Shown: positions 1 through 7,025 of the stretch, one piece after another
Position numbering within the stretch: position 1 is the first letter of the stretch
Layout of the letters: each line of letters begins with the position of its first letter
Assembly: GCF_022213065.1 (NCBI RefSeq)
Contig: NZ_JAKLJA010000042.1
Span: 1 to 54,768 of the forward strand
Length of the DNA: 54,768 bases
DNA from: Paraburkholderia tagetis
GTDB taxonomy: Bacteria; Pseudomonadota; Gammaproteobacteria; Burkholderiales; Burkholderiaceae
Direction of reading: 5' to 3'
Made by a program: the position numbers and the translations under genes
The notes under the pieces: model-generated
What the model was told of the DNA's origin: nothing
The model's input: only the letters and a program-made list of their open reading frames with translations
Databases searched by the model: none

Positions 1-59
1 TCCTCGGGATCGGAGATAGGGGTGAAGCCCCAAAGGACGATACCGGAGGGGCTGAACCT

Positions 60-344
60 ATGGCGGCGAACCCCGAGTCTGAAAGCCCGTCGGCTAGTGA
101 CCGACTGATGGAAGAAGTCTGTGAACGGGAGAACCTGAAACAGGCGCTGAAGCGTGTGCAAGCAAACAAGGGGGCGCCTGGCGTGGACGGTATGACGGTC
201 CAGGCATTACGGCTGCACCTGCGTGAGCATTGGCCGTCGATACGGTCGTCATTGCTGGACGGAACCTACCAACCCCAACCTGTGAGACGGGTCGAGATAC
301 CCAAGCCGGACGGTGGCGTGCGCAAGCTCGGCATCCCGACGGTG
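60..344 (+). pseudogene. ltrA: Group II intron reverse transcriptase/maturase, N-terminal fragment
   Basis: This is the first 95 codons of an intron-encoded reverse transcriptase. It contains the RT-0/RT-1 region, with KGAPGVDGMTV near residues 37-47 and IPKPDGGVRKLGIPTV near residues 80-95. The family continues directly with LDRFVQQAV, which is found 2.94 kb downstream. Here the frame runs into the inserted element and stops three codons later. The start is ATG at 60 behind GGAGGGG. It is a broken gene: the fragment lacks the YADD catalytic motif and the maturase domain. The remainder lies at 3285-4277. Confidence 0.9.
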
Positions 345-382
345 ATTTCATAATGCACCTCTGCCAGTTGAGTGTTGGAATG

Positions 383-2434
383 TTACCGCTGAAGATGTCC
401 TGAAGTGCGTATCCAACGCCGCAGTTGTTGTTCTTTGGTGCGATTGAGCGTGATCCACCAAGGACCGCGTCCATCGAGCTTGCGGGCCTGGACAACCTGG
501 CGCTCGATCCAGTAATACACCATGTGTGTACTGATGCCCAGCCGGTCAGCGACTTGCTGTACCGTAAGCTCGTCGGGCCGTTTGAAGCTGGTTGCGGCGA
601 TCTCGTATCGGTAGCGTATCCATTTGACCATGGAGAGCGTGAACGATTTACCAGTCGCACTGCGCAAGCCTTCCTGATTGAGGTGCGCAACGATTTGCAG
701 GTCGGACAGACGCTGCGACAGTTTGCGGACTTGGTCGACGGTCTCCGCCGGATAGCGTATTGCTTCGGGGCGCGGCCTGGGCAGATCCACGGTGATTTCA
801 GTGCATGCGCTGCCCTGCCAGCGGATATGCAGCACGGCTTGTCGCGTGGCAGATAGTTTCTCGACCGTGATGTCCCGGATGAGTAGTCGCAACATGCGCT
901 TGCGGTCCTTCGCTGACGTCGTCGGCGCACGCCACAGGCGCGGCAGATTGCGCGCCAGTGCGAGGACCTGGGCCTTCTGTTCGGATGTGGCGACGTGTGC
1001 CTTCTGGCTCTGGAATTCGGCGGCTTGCGTCTTGATCTCATCGAGCCGAAGCATTGCGTCGTTCCAGCGCCGCTCGAGGGTACCCGCGACCAGACGGTTG
1101 GCCGGATCGCATTCCTGGTAGCGGCGTTCGGCGAGTGCGACTTCATACTCGGCTCGCTCGATGCGCATGTGCCACTGACGCATGATGGCATGATCGCGCT
1201 GCTCGAGTTCGTTCAGGGCAGTGACCGCGAGCTCGAGTTCGGCAGGTTGTAGCGCGGTGAGTACTGCCTCGCCAATCGCGTTGTCGAGCAGATTGCTGCG
1301 CATGCTCATGCAATCGGTGGTCGCCAGACCCTCGCGGCGACGCCTGCTGCACAGGTACAGTGGATGAAGGCCACCGTGACTCTGGTACCGCACGGTCAGC
1401 GCCCGGCCACAGCGGCCGCATATCAGCATCCCTTGAAGCAGCGCCAGACCTTCGCGCGCCGCACCGCTGAGCACGGTACCTTCGCCGTTGGTCCGGTTGC
1501 GCGCCAGGCGTACCTGGTTGCGTTCGAATTCGTCAGGGGTAATATACCCTTCGTGATGGTCGGGAAGATGGACCCGCCAGTCAGCCTTGGGTACCGGCTG
1601 TACGCGCTTCTGGATCTCTCCTTGTGCGGTTATGCGTTGACGATACTGATACCGTCCAAAGACATAATCGCCCGCATAGGAAGGATTCCTGATCAGACCG
1701 AGTACGCGTTCGTGGCTCAGGCGCCCCCAGATGAGTCGGCCTGCCCAGGCACCGCCATAGGCACGCTTCGGAAAGCGCAGGCCCTCTTCGGCAAATCGCT
1801 TGACGACGGCATAGGCGCTGCCGGTTTCCTGAAAGAGACGAAACACCAGCTGCACGGCGCCGCGTACCTCGTCATCGGGATCCAGGACGATGCGACCGTC
1901 ATCGTCATAGCACAAGCCGACGGGCAGTGGAAAGCGCAACTCACCTTTCTTCGCCTTGTTGAGTTTGCCGCCCTGGAGGCGCCCGCGCAAGAAATGTAGT
2001 TCCGCCTGTGCCATCGTACCTTTGAGACCCAGTATCAGGCCGTCGTTGAAGTCGCCTGCGTCGTAGCAACCATCGGCATCGATCACGAGGGTATGGGTGA
2101 GCGCACACAACTCGAGCAGGCGATGCCAGTCCAGATTCGAGCGTGCCAGGCGGGAAACTTCCAGTGCGAATACAGCACCCACGTTCCCCATCGAAACGTC
2201 CGCCACGAGGGTCTTGAAGTCCTCGCGGCCCGTCATCTGCGCCCCCGACTGACCGAGGTCGCGGTCCAGGATCCGGATCGCTGTCTCCGGCCAACCCAGT
2301 GCCAGCGCTTTGTCGCGCAACGCGTATTGACGCTCGGTGCTCTCCTGATTGTGCCGTACCTGGGCCAGCGTACTTTGGCGGATATAGATGTACGCCGGTT
2401 TGCTCTGATGTTGCGGGGTGATCTTGGTGTTCAT
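383..2434 (-). CDS. Large serine recombinase
   Basis: This 683-residue protein is a site-specific recombinase and probably the enzyme that moves the surrounding element. The N-terminal resolvase domain has the motif YIYIRQS, with the likely nucleophile at Ser21, and the supporting arginines of LEVSRLARS. A recombinase domain follows (about residues 165-310). Next is a zinc ribbon with Cys339, Cys342, Cys362 and Cys375. The C-terminal tail reads like a MerR/excisionase-type helix-turn-helix (ELTVQQVADRLGIS, about residues 625-675). The start is ATG at 2434 behind GAGGAGG. The stop lies only about 40 bp from the left edge of the element, as is usual when the attachment site flanks the recombinase gene. 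Confidence 0.93.
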   Translation of the reverse strand: MNTKITPQHQSKPAYIYIRQSTLAQVRHNQESTERQYALRDKALALGWPETAIRILDRDLGQSGAQMTGREDFKTLVADVSMGNVGAVFALEVSRLARSNLDWHRLLELCALTHTLVIDADGCYDAGDFNDGLILGLKGTMAQAELHFLRGRLQGGKLNKAKKGELRFPLPVGLCYDDDGRIVLDPDDEVRGAVQLVFRLFQETGSAYAVVKRFAEEGLRFPKRAYGGAWAGRLIWGRLSHERVLGLIRNPSYAGDYVFGRYQYRQRITAQGEIQKRVQPVPKADWRVHLPDHHEGYITPDEFERNQVRLARNRTNGEGTVLSGAAREGLALLQGMLICGRCGRALTVRYQSHGGLHPLYLCSRRRREGLATTDCMSMRSNLLDNAIGEAVLTALQPAELELAVTALNELEQRDHAIMRQWHMRIERAEYEVALAERRYQECDPANRLVAGTLERRWNDAMLRLDEIKTQAAEFQSQKAHVATSEQKAQVLALARNLPRLWRAPTTSAKDRKRMLRLLIRDITVEKLSATRQAVLHIRWQGSACTEITVDLPRPRPEAIRYPAETVDQVRKLSQRLSDLQIVAHLNQEGLRSATGKSFTLSMVKWIRYRYEIAATSFKRPDELTVQQVADRLGISTHMVYYWIERQVVQARKLDGRGPWWITLNRTKEQQLRRWIRTSGHLQR

Positions 2435-2561
2435 CGAAGGCCTCCTCGGTCAGCTCCAGCGCGGGCTCGGCGGTGAGCCAGGCCTCGAGCATGTTGGCGA
2501 TGAGTACGCCGGCCGATTGCGGATCGATGATGTGGGTGAGTGACAGCGGCGACTGGCTCAC
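2435..2561 (-). other. Possible short reading frame overlapping the recombinase start
   Basis: A frame starting ATG at 2561 begins MSQSPLSLTHIIDPQSAG and reads an acidic, protein-like stretch of about 43 residues up to the recombinase start codon. It then continues out of frame within the recombinase gene, where the translation looks like noise. It begins 9 bp after the DUF6788-like gene ends. It may be a small protein whose stop codon was lost by a frameshift, or a coupling leader. The boundary given is only the plausible part. Confidence 0.3.
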
Positions 2562-2570
2562 CGGCGCCCC

Positions 2571-2903
2571 TCAGAGCGCCTCGCGGCGGCGCAATAGTTC
2601 GCGGTTGATCTCGCAGATCTCCTCGATGATCTCGCGGACGCGGTGATAGTTCGCCAGGCGTTCGGTGACGTCGGCGTAGTCGGCTTGCGGCACGTAGTCC
2701 ATTTGCGGCCGGCGGCCGGGAAAGCTCACAGACAGGTAGTACTTGGGACCATGACCGGGACCCTCGGCGCACTTGCAGCCAGGTTTGCCGCAGCGCTTGT
2801 AGCGCTCGATGAGCGAGCCGCGCAGAAGCGTCTCCAACGCCGGCATTTGCTTGAGCAATTGCGCGCGGCGTCTGCGTAAAGTGGACGACGGAATATCTTC
2901 CAT
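2571..2903 (-). CDS. DUF6788-like conserved protein of the recombinase element
   Basis: This is a 110-residue basic protein with a central motif RCGKPGCKCAEG and then GPKYYLSVSFPGRRP. The clustered cysteines suggest metal binding. The C-terminal third is helical and Glu/Arg-rich. I associate this pattern with small DUF6788 proteins encoded beside element-borne recombinases; that is a recollection, not a search result. It lies between the DUF5372-like gene and the recombinase gene on the same strand, so it is probably part of one transcript. It may be an accessory factor in recombination or its control. The function is unknown. Confidence 0.75.
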   Translation of the reverse strand: MEDIPSSTLRRRRAQLLKQMPALETLLRGSLIERYKRCGKPGCKCAEGPGHGPKYYLSVSFPGRRPQMDYVPQADYADVTERLANYHRVREIIEEICEINRELLRRREAL

Positions 2904-2955
2904 TGGCGGACCACGTTAAAAACTGGTCTGATAATAAGTGATGGAAGCTCATTGA

Positions 2956-3252
2956 TCAAGCTCCTTTCTTCGAAGACTTCCTGGATGGAGCAAGCTGGTC
3001 GATCAACGCGATCAGCTCTAGCAACATGCCCAGATCGAAGTAGCACACGGGCGCGATGGCGCCATCGTAGACAGACGGTGTGCCCCAGTCGGTCCATTCG
3101 CGCGCAATGCTAAAGCTGCCGCGTTCTGTATCGCGCAGAAGTAGTGTCTCGGCGCCTGCGACGCGGCGCGCCTTCAGCACGGAAAAGCGTTGGCCCCTGA
3201 GGGGATGAAATGGATGACGGATCTCAGCCCATCCCAAATGCTCGTTGAGCAC
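2956..3252 (-). CDS. DUF5372-like protein of the recombinase element
   Basis: This is a 98-residue protein starting VLNEHLGWAEIRHPFHPLRG, with a GTG start chosen so that the gene lies wholly inside the element. The open frame extends upstream into the maturase sequence, but that part has no protein-like character. The motif HPFHPLRGQRF followed by LLLRD and REWTDWG matches my memory of DUF5372 proteins found with serine recombinases. It is the first gene of the minus-strand set and ends in a basic tail (SRKSSKKGA). The function is unknown. Confidence 0.65.
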   Translation of the reverse strand: MLNEHLGWAEIRHPFHPLRGQRFSVLKARRVAGAETLLLRDTERGSFSIAREWTDWGTPSVYDGAIAPVCYFDLGMLLELIALIDQLAPSRKSSKKGA

Positions 3253-3284
3253 TTGTGCAGTTCGCACTGACCGTCCCGTGCGCG

Positions 3285-4277
3285 CTAGATCGCTTCGTTC
3301 AGCAGGCGGTGTTGCAGGTGCTGCAAAAGCGGTGGGACCAGACGTTCTCGGACTCCAGCTACGGATTCCGTCCGGGGCGTTCGGCACATCAGGCCGTGGA
3401 ACGTGCCCAAAGCTACATTCAGGCGGGACACCGCTGGGTTGTAGATTTGGATCTCGAGAAATTCTTCGATCGCGTAAACCACGACATTCTGATGTCTCGG
3501 GTAGCCCGGCGGATCAGCGACAAGCGCATGCTCAAACTGATCCGCTCGTTCCTGACGGCGGGCGTGCTGGAAAATGGGCTGGTTGGTGTGACGGATGAAG
3601 GTACGCCGCAGGGCGGACCGCTGTCACCGTTGCTATCCAATCTGATACTCGACGATCTTGACCGGGAGCTTGTCCGACGCAACTTGCGATTCGTGAGATA
3701 CGCAGATGACTGTAACGTCTACGTGCACAGCGAACGCGCGGGGCTTCGGGTGATGGCAGGGCTGAAGGCCTTCCTCACTAGCAAGCTGAAATTGAAGGTC
3801 AACGAATCGAAGAGTGCCGTTGCGCGGCCACACACGCGGAAGTTTCTAGGATTTACCTTCTCGGACCGGGAGCAGGTCCAGCGGCTCATAGCGCCCAAGG
3901 CACTGTCCCGGTTCAAGGAGCGAATTCGGGAACTGACCCAGCGCACGCGCGGCATCAGCGTCGACCAGATGATCGGCTCGCTGAAGCGGTATCTGACGGG
4001 TTGGCGCGGATACTTCTGTTTCTGCGAAACGCCATGGGTGCTTCGGGACTTGGATAAATGGATTCGTCGCCGCATTCGCTGCTTCTTCTGGAAGCAGTGG
4101 AAACGTGGCCGGACCCGATTCGAGGAACTCACTGCCCGTGGCGTGAAACGCAATCTTGCGGCCCAAACCGCCGGAGCACCGCACAGCGCGTGGCGGCTCA
4201 GTCACAGTCCTGCAGTGAACCTCGCCCTGTCAAACGGGTACTTACGTTCTCTCGGTCTCCCCTCGGTTAGCCGGTAG
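3285..4277 (+). pseudogene. ltrA: Group II intron reverse transcriptase/maturase, C-terminal fragment
   Basis: This 330-codon remainder of the split maturase begins at LDRFVQQAVLQVL. It carries the palm motifs SYGFRPGRSAHQAV, GTPQGGPLSPLLSN and the catalytic RYADD. The maturase (X/GIIM) domain follows, with KRYLTGWRGYF. No HNH endonuclease domain follows, as in many bacterial introns. No authentic start precedes it; any in-frame GTG upstream belongs to the inserted element. It is not expected to be expressed as an active enzyme. Confidence 0.9.
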
Positions 4278-4292
4278 TTGATCAACCGATCC

Positions 4293-4366
4293 GAACCGCC
4301 GTGTACGGACCCGTACGCACGGTGGTGTGGGAGGGGTCGGGCCGCGAGGCCTGCCCCTATCCCGAT
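4293..4366 (+). ncRNA. Group II intron domains V and VI
   Basis: Just after the maturase stop the sequence folds as a long hairpin, with AACCGCCGTG pairing to CACGGTGGT around a CGG-ACC-CG tip. This matches a domain V. A second hairpin follows, GGGAGGGG pairing with CCCCTATCCC, with an unpaired A in its 3' strand that could be the branch point. The RNA ends in AT. The structure shows the 3' end of the intron is intact although its protein gene is split. Confidence 0.65.
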
Positions 4367-4412
4367 CGCCCGCCGGATGGGTAAGTCCGGCGAGGCGCTG
4401 CGAATTCACGCT

Positions 4413-4441
4413 ACGGCGCCGCATTGCACGGCGCCGTTTTT
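4413..4441 (+). terminator. Rho-independent terminator downstream of the intron
   Basis: A perfect 9-bp stem, ACGGCGCCG with CGGCGCCGT, around a 7-base loop is followed by five Ts on the + strand. No complete + strand gene lies between it and the left edge. It probably terminated a + strand gene upstream of the window, now separated from it by the intron. It also sits at the 3' side of the convergent CobW-family gene. Confidence 0.75.
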
Positions 4442-4509
4442 CTGCTGCTGCCGTTGCCCGGCTCCCTGCGCGCCCAGTCGTGATTCCAGGCGTGATCCCG
4501 GGCGTGACC

Positions 4510-5817
4510 TCAGTCGTGACGATGGACGATTTCTCCATCGCCGTCGTGGTCGTGCTCGTCGTCGAATTCCCAGGAAGGGAACGGATCGGCGTATGCCTGC
4601 CAGGCGTCGGGGCCCGCAGCAAATTCGGCGTCTGTCAGAAGGCACGCATCGAGCTTGGCCTGCCACGCTTCGCGATCGAGATCCACGCCGATCATCACAA
4701 GCTCCTGGCGCCGGTCGCCGATGCTCGTATCGTTCGCGTCGCCAAACCAGTCGGCCTCGATTTCCTTTTCCAGTTCGGCGTCCTGCGGCCACTCTTCGCG
4801 CGGTTGCGCGGCCCACCAGGTGCCCGCCGGGCCATGGCGGCAGACGCCGCCCGCCTGCGAGAGCGAGCCCGCCAGGTCATTGCGCGTCGCGAGCCAGAAG
4901 AAGCCCTTCGAGCGCAGCACGCCCTTCCACTCCTGGTTGAGCAGCGCCCACAGACGCTCGGGATGGAACGGCTTGCGTGCGCGATAAACGAAGTTACCGA
5001 TGCCGTACTCGTCGGCTTCGCTGTGGCTATGGTGGCCGTGCGCCGCGCCGCTGTCTTCGTGTTCATGCTCGTGCAGCGACGTGAGCCAGCCCGGCGCGCT
5101 CGCGGCGGCGTCGAAGTCGAAGCGGTTCGTATTGAGCACTTCGGCAAGCGGCACCTCGCCAAAACGGCTCACCACCTGCACCGCGCGCGGATTGATGCGC
5201 GCGAGAATGCGCTGCAGGCGCGCGAGTTCGTCGGCGCTTACGAGATCGGCTTTGTTGAGCACGAGCACGTCGCAGAATTCCACCTGCTCGATCAGCAATT
5301 CGACGATCGTGCGGTCGTCGGTGTCGCTGGCCGCCACGCCGCGCTCGGCGAGCGGGTCGGCGCTCGCGTAGTCGCGCAGGAAGTTGAAGGCGTCCACGAC
5401 GGTCACCATCGTGTCGAGACGCGCGATGTCGGCAAGTGTTGTGCCGTCTTCATCCGCGAAGGTGAAGGTTTCGGCGATGGGCATGGGCTCGGCGATGCCG
5501 GTCGACTCGATCAGGATGGCGTCGAAACGCTGCCCGGCCTGCGCGGGGTCGGCAAGGCGCCGGATCTCGGCGAGCAGGTCGTCGCGCAGCGTGCAGCAGA
5601 TGCAGCCGTTGGACAGCTCGACGAGCTTCTCCTCGACGTGGGAGAGCGCGGCGGCGTCGCGCACGAGCGTGGCGTCGATGTTGACGGCGGCCAGATCGTT
5701 GACGATCACGGCCACGCGCAGGCCGGCGCGGTTCGCGAGGACGTGGTTGAGCAACGTGGTCTTGCCCGCGCCCAGAAACCCGGAGAGCACGGTGACGGGC
5801 AGTGGCGGCTGATTCAT
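4510..5817 (-). CDS. CobW/COG0523-family GTPase, putative zinc metallochaperone
   Basis: This 435-residue P-loop GTPase is of the CobW/ZigA group, which couples GTP hydrolysis to metal (often zinc) transfer to client proteins in the cytoplasm. The Walker A is GFLGAGKTT (residues 13-21). The family metal site GCICC gives Cys72, Cys74 and Cys75, and the ESTGIAEP switch region follows. The CobW C-terminal domain is present. Two histidine/acid-rich stretches (HEHEHEDSGAAHGHHSHSE in the middle and EHDHDGDGEIVHRHD at the end) add metal-binding capacity. I chose the ATG at 5817 (MNQPPLPV), since the longer frame adds 35 residues with no family character. No Zur-type operator was identified. Confidence 0.9.
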   Translation of the reverse strand: MNQPPLPVTVLSGFLGAGKTTLLNHVLANRAGLRVAVIVNDLAAVNIDATLVRDAAALSHVEEKLVELSNGCICCTLRDDLLAEIRRLADPAQAGQRFDAILIESTGIAEPMPIAETFTFADEDGTTLADIARLDTMVTVVDAFNFLRDYASADPLAERGVAASDTDDRTIVELLIEQVEFCDVLVLNKADLVSADELARLQRILARINPRAVQVVSRFGEVPLAEVLNTNRFDFDAAASAPGWLTSLHEHEHEDSGAAHGHHSHSEADEYGIGNFVYRARKPFHPERLWALLNQEWKGVLRSKGFFWLATRNDLAGSLSQAGGVCRHGPAGTWWAAQPREEWPQDAELEKEIEADWFGDANDTSIGDRRQELVMIGVDLDREAWQAKLDACLLTDAEFAAGPDAWQAYADPFPSWEFDDEHDHDGDGEIVHRHD

Positions 5818-6042
5818 TGCAGTGTGCGTGCAGTTGGTGATGAGAAAGGCGGGAAGTCGGGCCGCGCGGGCCGGCAAGCGTCCGGCGATGCCGGAAGCGG
5901 CCAGAGCGGCGCAAGCCTGCATTTTGCACCATGCGCGCGCGGCGCGCTGACGGTGCGCACCCAGGCCCGGCCGCGAGCGGCGACAGCCCGCTTATTGCGG
6001 CCACTCAGTGCAGCCATTCAGTGCGCCCGCTCAGTACATCGA

Positions 6043-6489
6043 TCAGGGCATCAACTTCCACTTGCGCAGGATGGCCGCGATCTGCTGCGCATACCGGTCG
6101 CGCAAGGCGGGCGTTTCGGAGTGGTATGCGCCCACGGCGGCCCAGGTGTTGCCGTACTTGTTCATCTTCTGGCGCAAATGCCAGGCGGCGATGTAGACGT
6201 TCTTGCACGGCTGCATGAGCGTATTGGACGAAATACCGTATTGCGCAAGCGCTGGCAGATGAATCGAGTTGATCTGCATCACCCCGTAGTCCACCGAACC
6301 ATTCGTATTCCTATGCAATGCGTCGGGCGTATTGTGCGATTCCTGCCAGGCGATGGCGCGCAGAATGAGTGGATTGACCTTCTGGTAGCGAGCCGCCTCG
6401 TCGAAACAGTCCGCGCGCGCCGGCGCGCTCGCGCAGGCGGCGGCGAGCATCAGGGCAGCGGCAGTCGTGGCAAAGGCAACCTTTTTCAT
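6043..6489 (-). CDS. Lytic transglycosylase (SLT/IpgF-type), secreted
   Basis: This 148-residue exported protein has a signal peptide (MKKVAFATTAAALMLAAACA...ARA). A compact SLT domain follows, with the catalytic glutamate at Glu50 in AWQESHN, then YGVMQIN and AWHLRQ motifs. It cleaves peptidoglycan glycan strands in the periplasm. Proteins of this size and type (IpgF/VirB1-like) open the cell wall for envelope-spanning machines. It stands divergently, 536 bp from gspD, so a role in building the type II secretion channel is attractive but inferred. CobW lies downstream on the same strand, 225 bp away. An ACA-Cys near residue 19 could instead be read as a weak lipobox. Confidence 0.88.
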   Translation of the reverse strand: MKKVAFATTAAALMLAAACASAPARADCFDEAARYQKVNPLILRAIAWQESHNTPDALHRNTNGSVDYGVMQINSIHLPALAQYGISSNTLMQPCKNVYIAAWHLRQKMNKYGNTWAAVGAYHSETPALRDRYAQQIAAILRKWKLMP

Positions 6490-7025
6490 TGGAAGGCCGA
6501 GGGGAGTTGCACAGGGACGTTGCGGTACGCCGGCCGGTTTTGCCCGGGATGGGGGAAACCCGTGCCTGCCTTGCCTGTTCCGGGCGTTGTGCGCAATGGA
6601 CCGACCGTATGATACCGGCAGGCGAAGTCGCGTCAAGACAGCCGAACGGCACGCGGACCGAGAGCGGCCGAGGGCGGCGAATCGGCAGTAGAGAGTCGGT
6701 GTGATTGGGGCTCGGGACTGTTCCCAATCCTTTCGGAAGGCTTCTGGGTGCGCTTCTGCGTGCAGGTGGGAGTTAGAGGAAATCCCCAGACGCAATTTCT
6801 TTGTGACAAATTCGACACGAAAAGCTGCTACTGTTGCACTTTTTGCTGGTCGTCGATCGCAGGGATGAGGGACGTCGGCGGGCCGTAGCCGGTGGGCCGA
6901 TTAGTCGATGGTCGTTGCGGGCCGTGTCCCGCAGGCTGCCTGGCCCGAAAAGACGCGACGATTACAGCAAGCACGTTGAGCACGATAAGTACGACTGGCC
7001 GGCGGCGTCCGTTACCGGCCTCGAT
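6490..7025. other. Divergent intergenic region between the transglycosylase gene and gspD
   Basis: This 536-bp stretch holds no convincing gene. The frames open through it are extensions of gspD or low-complexity shadows. It should contain the promoters of both divergent genes. An AT-richer patch near 6780-6845 is the most promoter-like part, but I could not define a well-spaced -35/-10 pair. The 190 bp before gspD are free of stops in the gspD frame but lack secretin or signal-peptide character. Confidence 0.5.

Larger units (their letters stand above)
345..3284. mobile_element. Serine-recombinase mobile element inserted in the intron maturase gene
   Basis: A block of about 2.94 kb separates the two halves of the maturase gene. 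Removing it restores the family sequence GIPT(V/A)-LDRFVQQAV. It encodes, all on the minus strand, a DUF5372-like protein, a DUF6788-like protein, a possible short reading frame and a large serine recombinase. No long terminal inverted repeats or target duplication are visible. That fits conservative serine recombination rather than DDE transposition. The borders are certain to within about 3 bp, because the right junction (GCGCTAGAT) and the left junction (GGTGATTT) share only one or two bases. Confidence 0.8.
1..4366 (+). mobile_element. Group II intron, 5' end outside window, interrupted by a second element
   Basis: The window opens inside a group II intron. A maturase reading frame begins after a strong ribosome site (GGAGGGG) and resumes after an inserted element. 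It is followed by a domain V/VI-like RNA structure ending in CCCGAT, which I take as the intron 3' end. The 5' RNA domains lie upstream of base 1. The maturase is split, so this copy should not be able to make its own splicing protein. A related intact copy elsewhere could still act in trans. The exact intron class is not assigned. The 3' boundary is inferred from the domain VI fold and the terminal AT. Confidence 0.8.

Noticed and set aside
345..3284. DDE transposon or insertion sequence
   Set aside because: No terminal inverted repeats, no target-site duplication and no DDE transposase. The encoded enzyme is a serine recombinase.
4327..6612. Long plus-strand open frame antisense to the CobW-family and transglycosylase genes
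   Set aside because: It is a GC-rich shadow. It is Arg/Ala/Val-rich with no domain, and the minus-strand genes have clear catalytic motifs.
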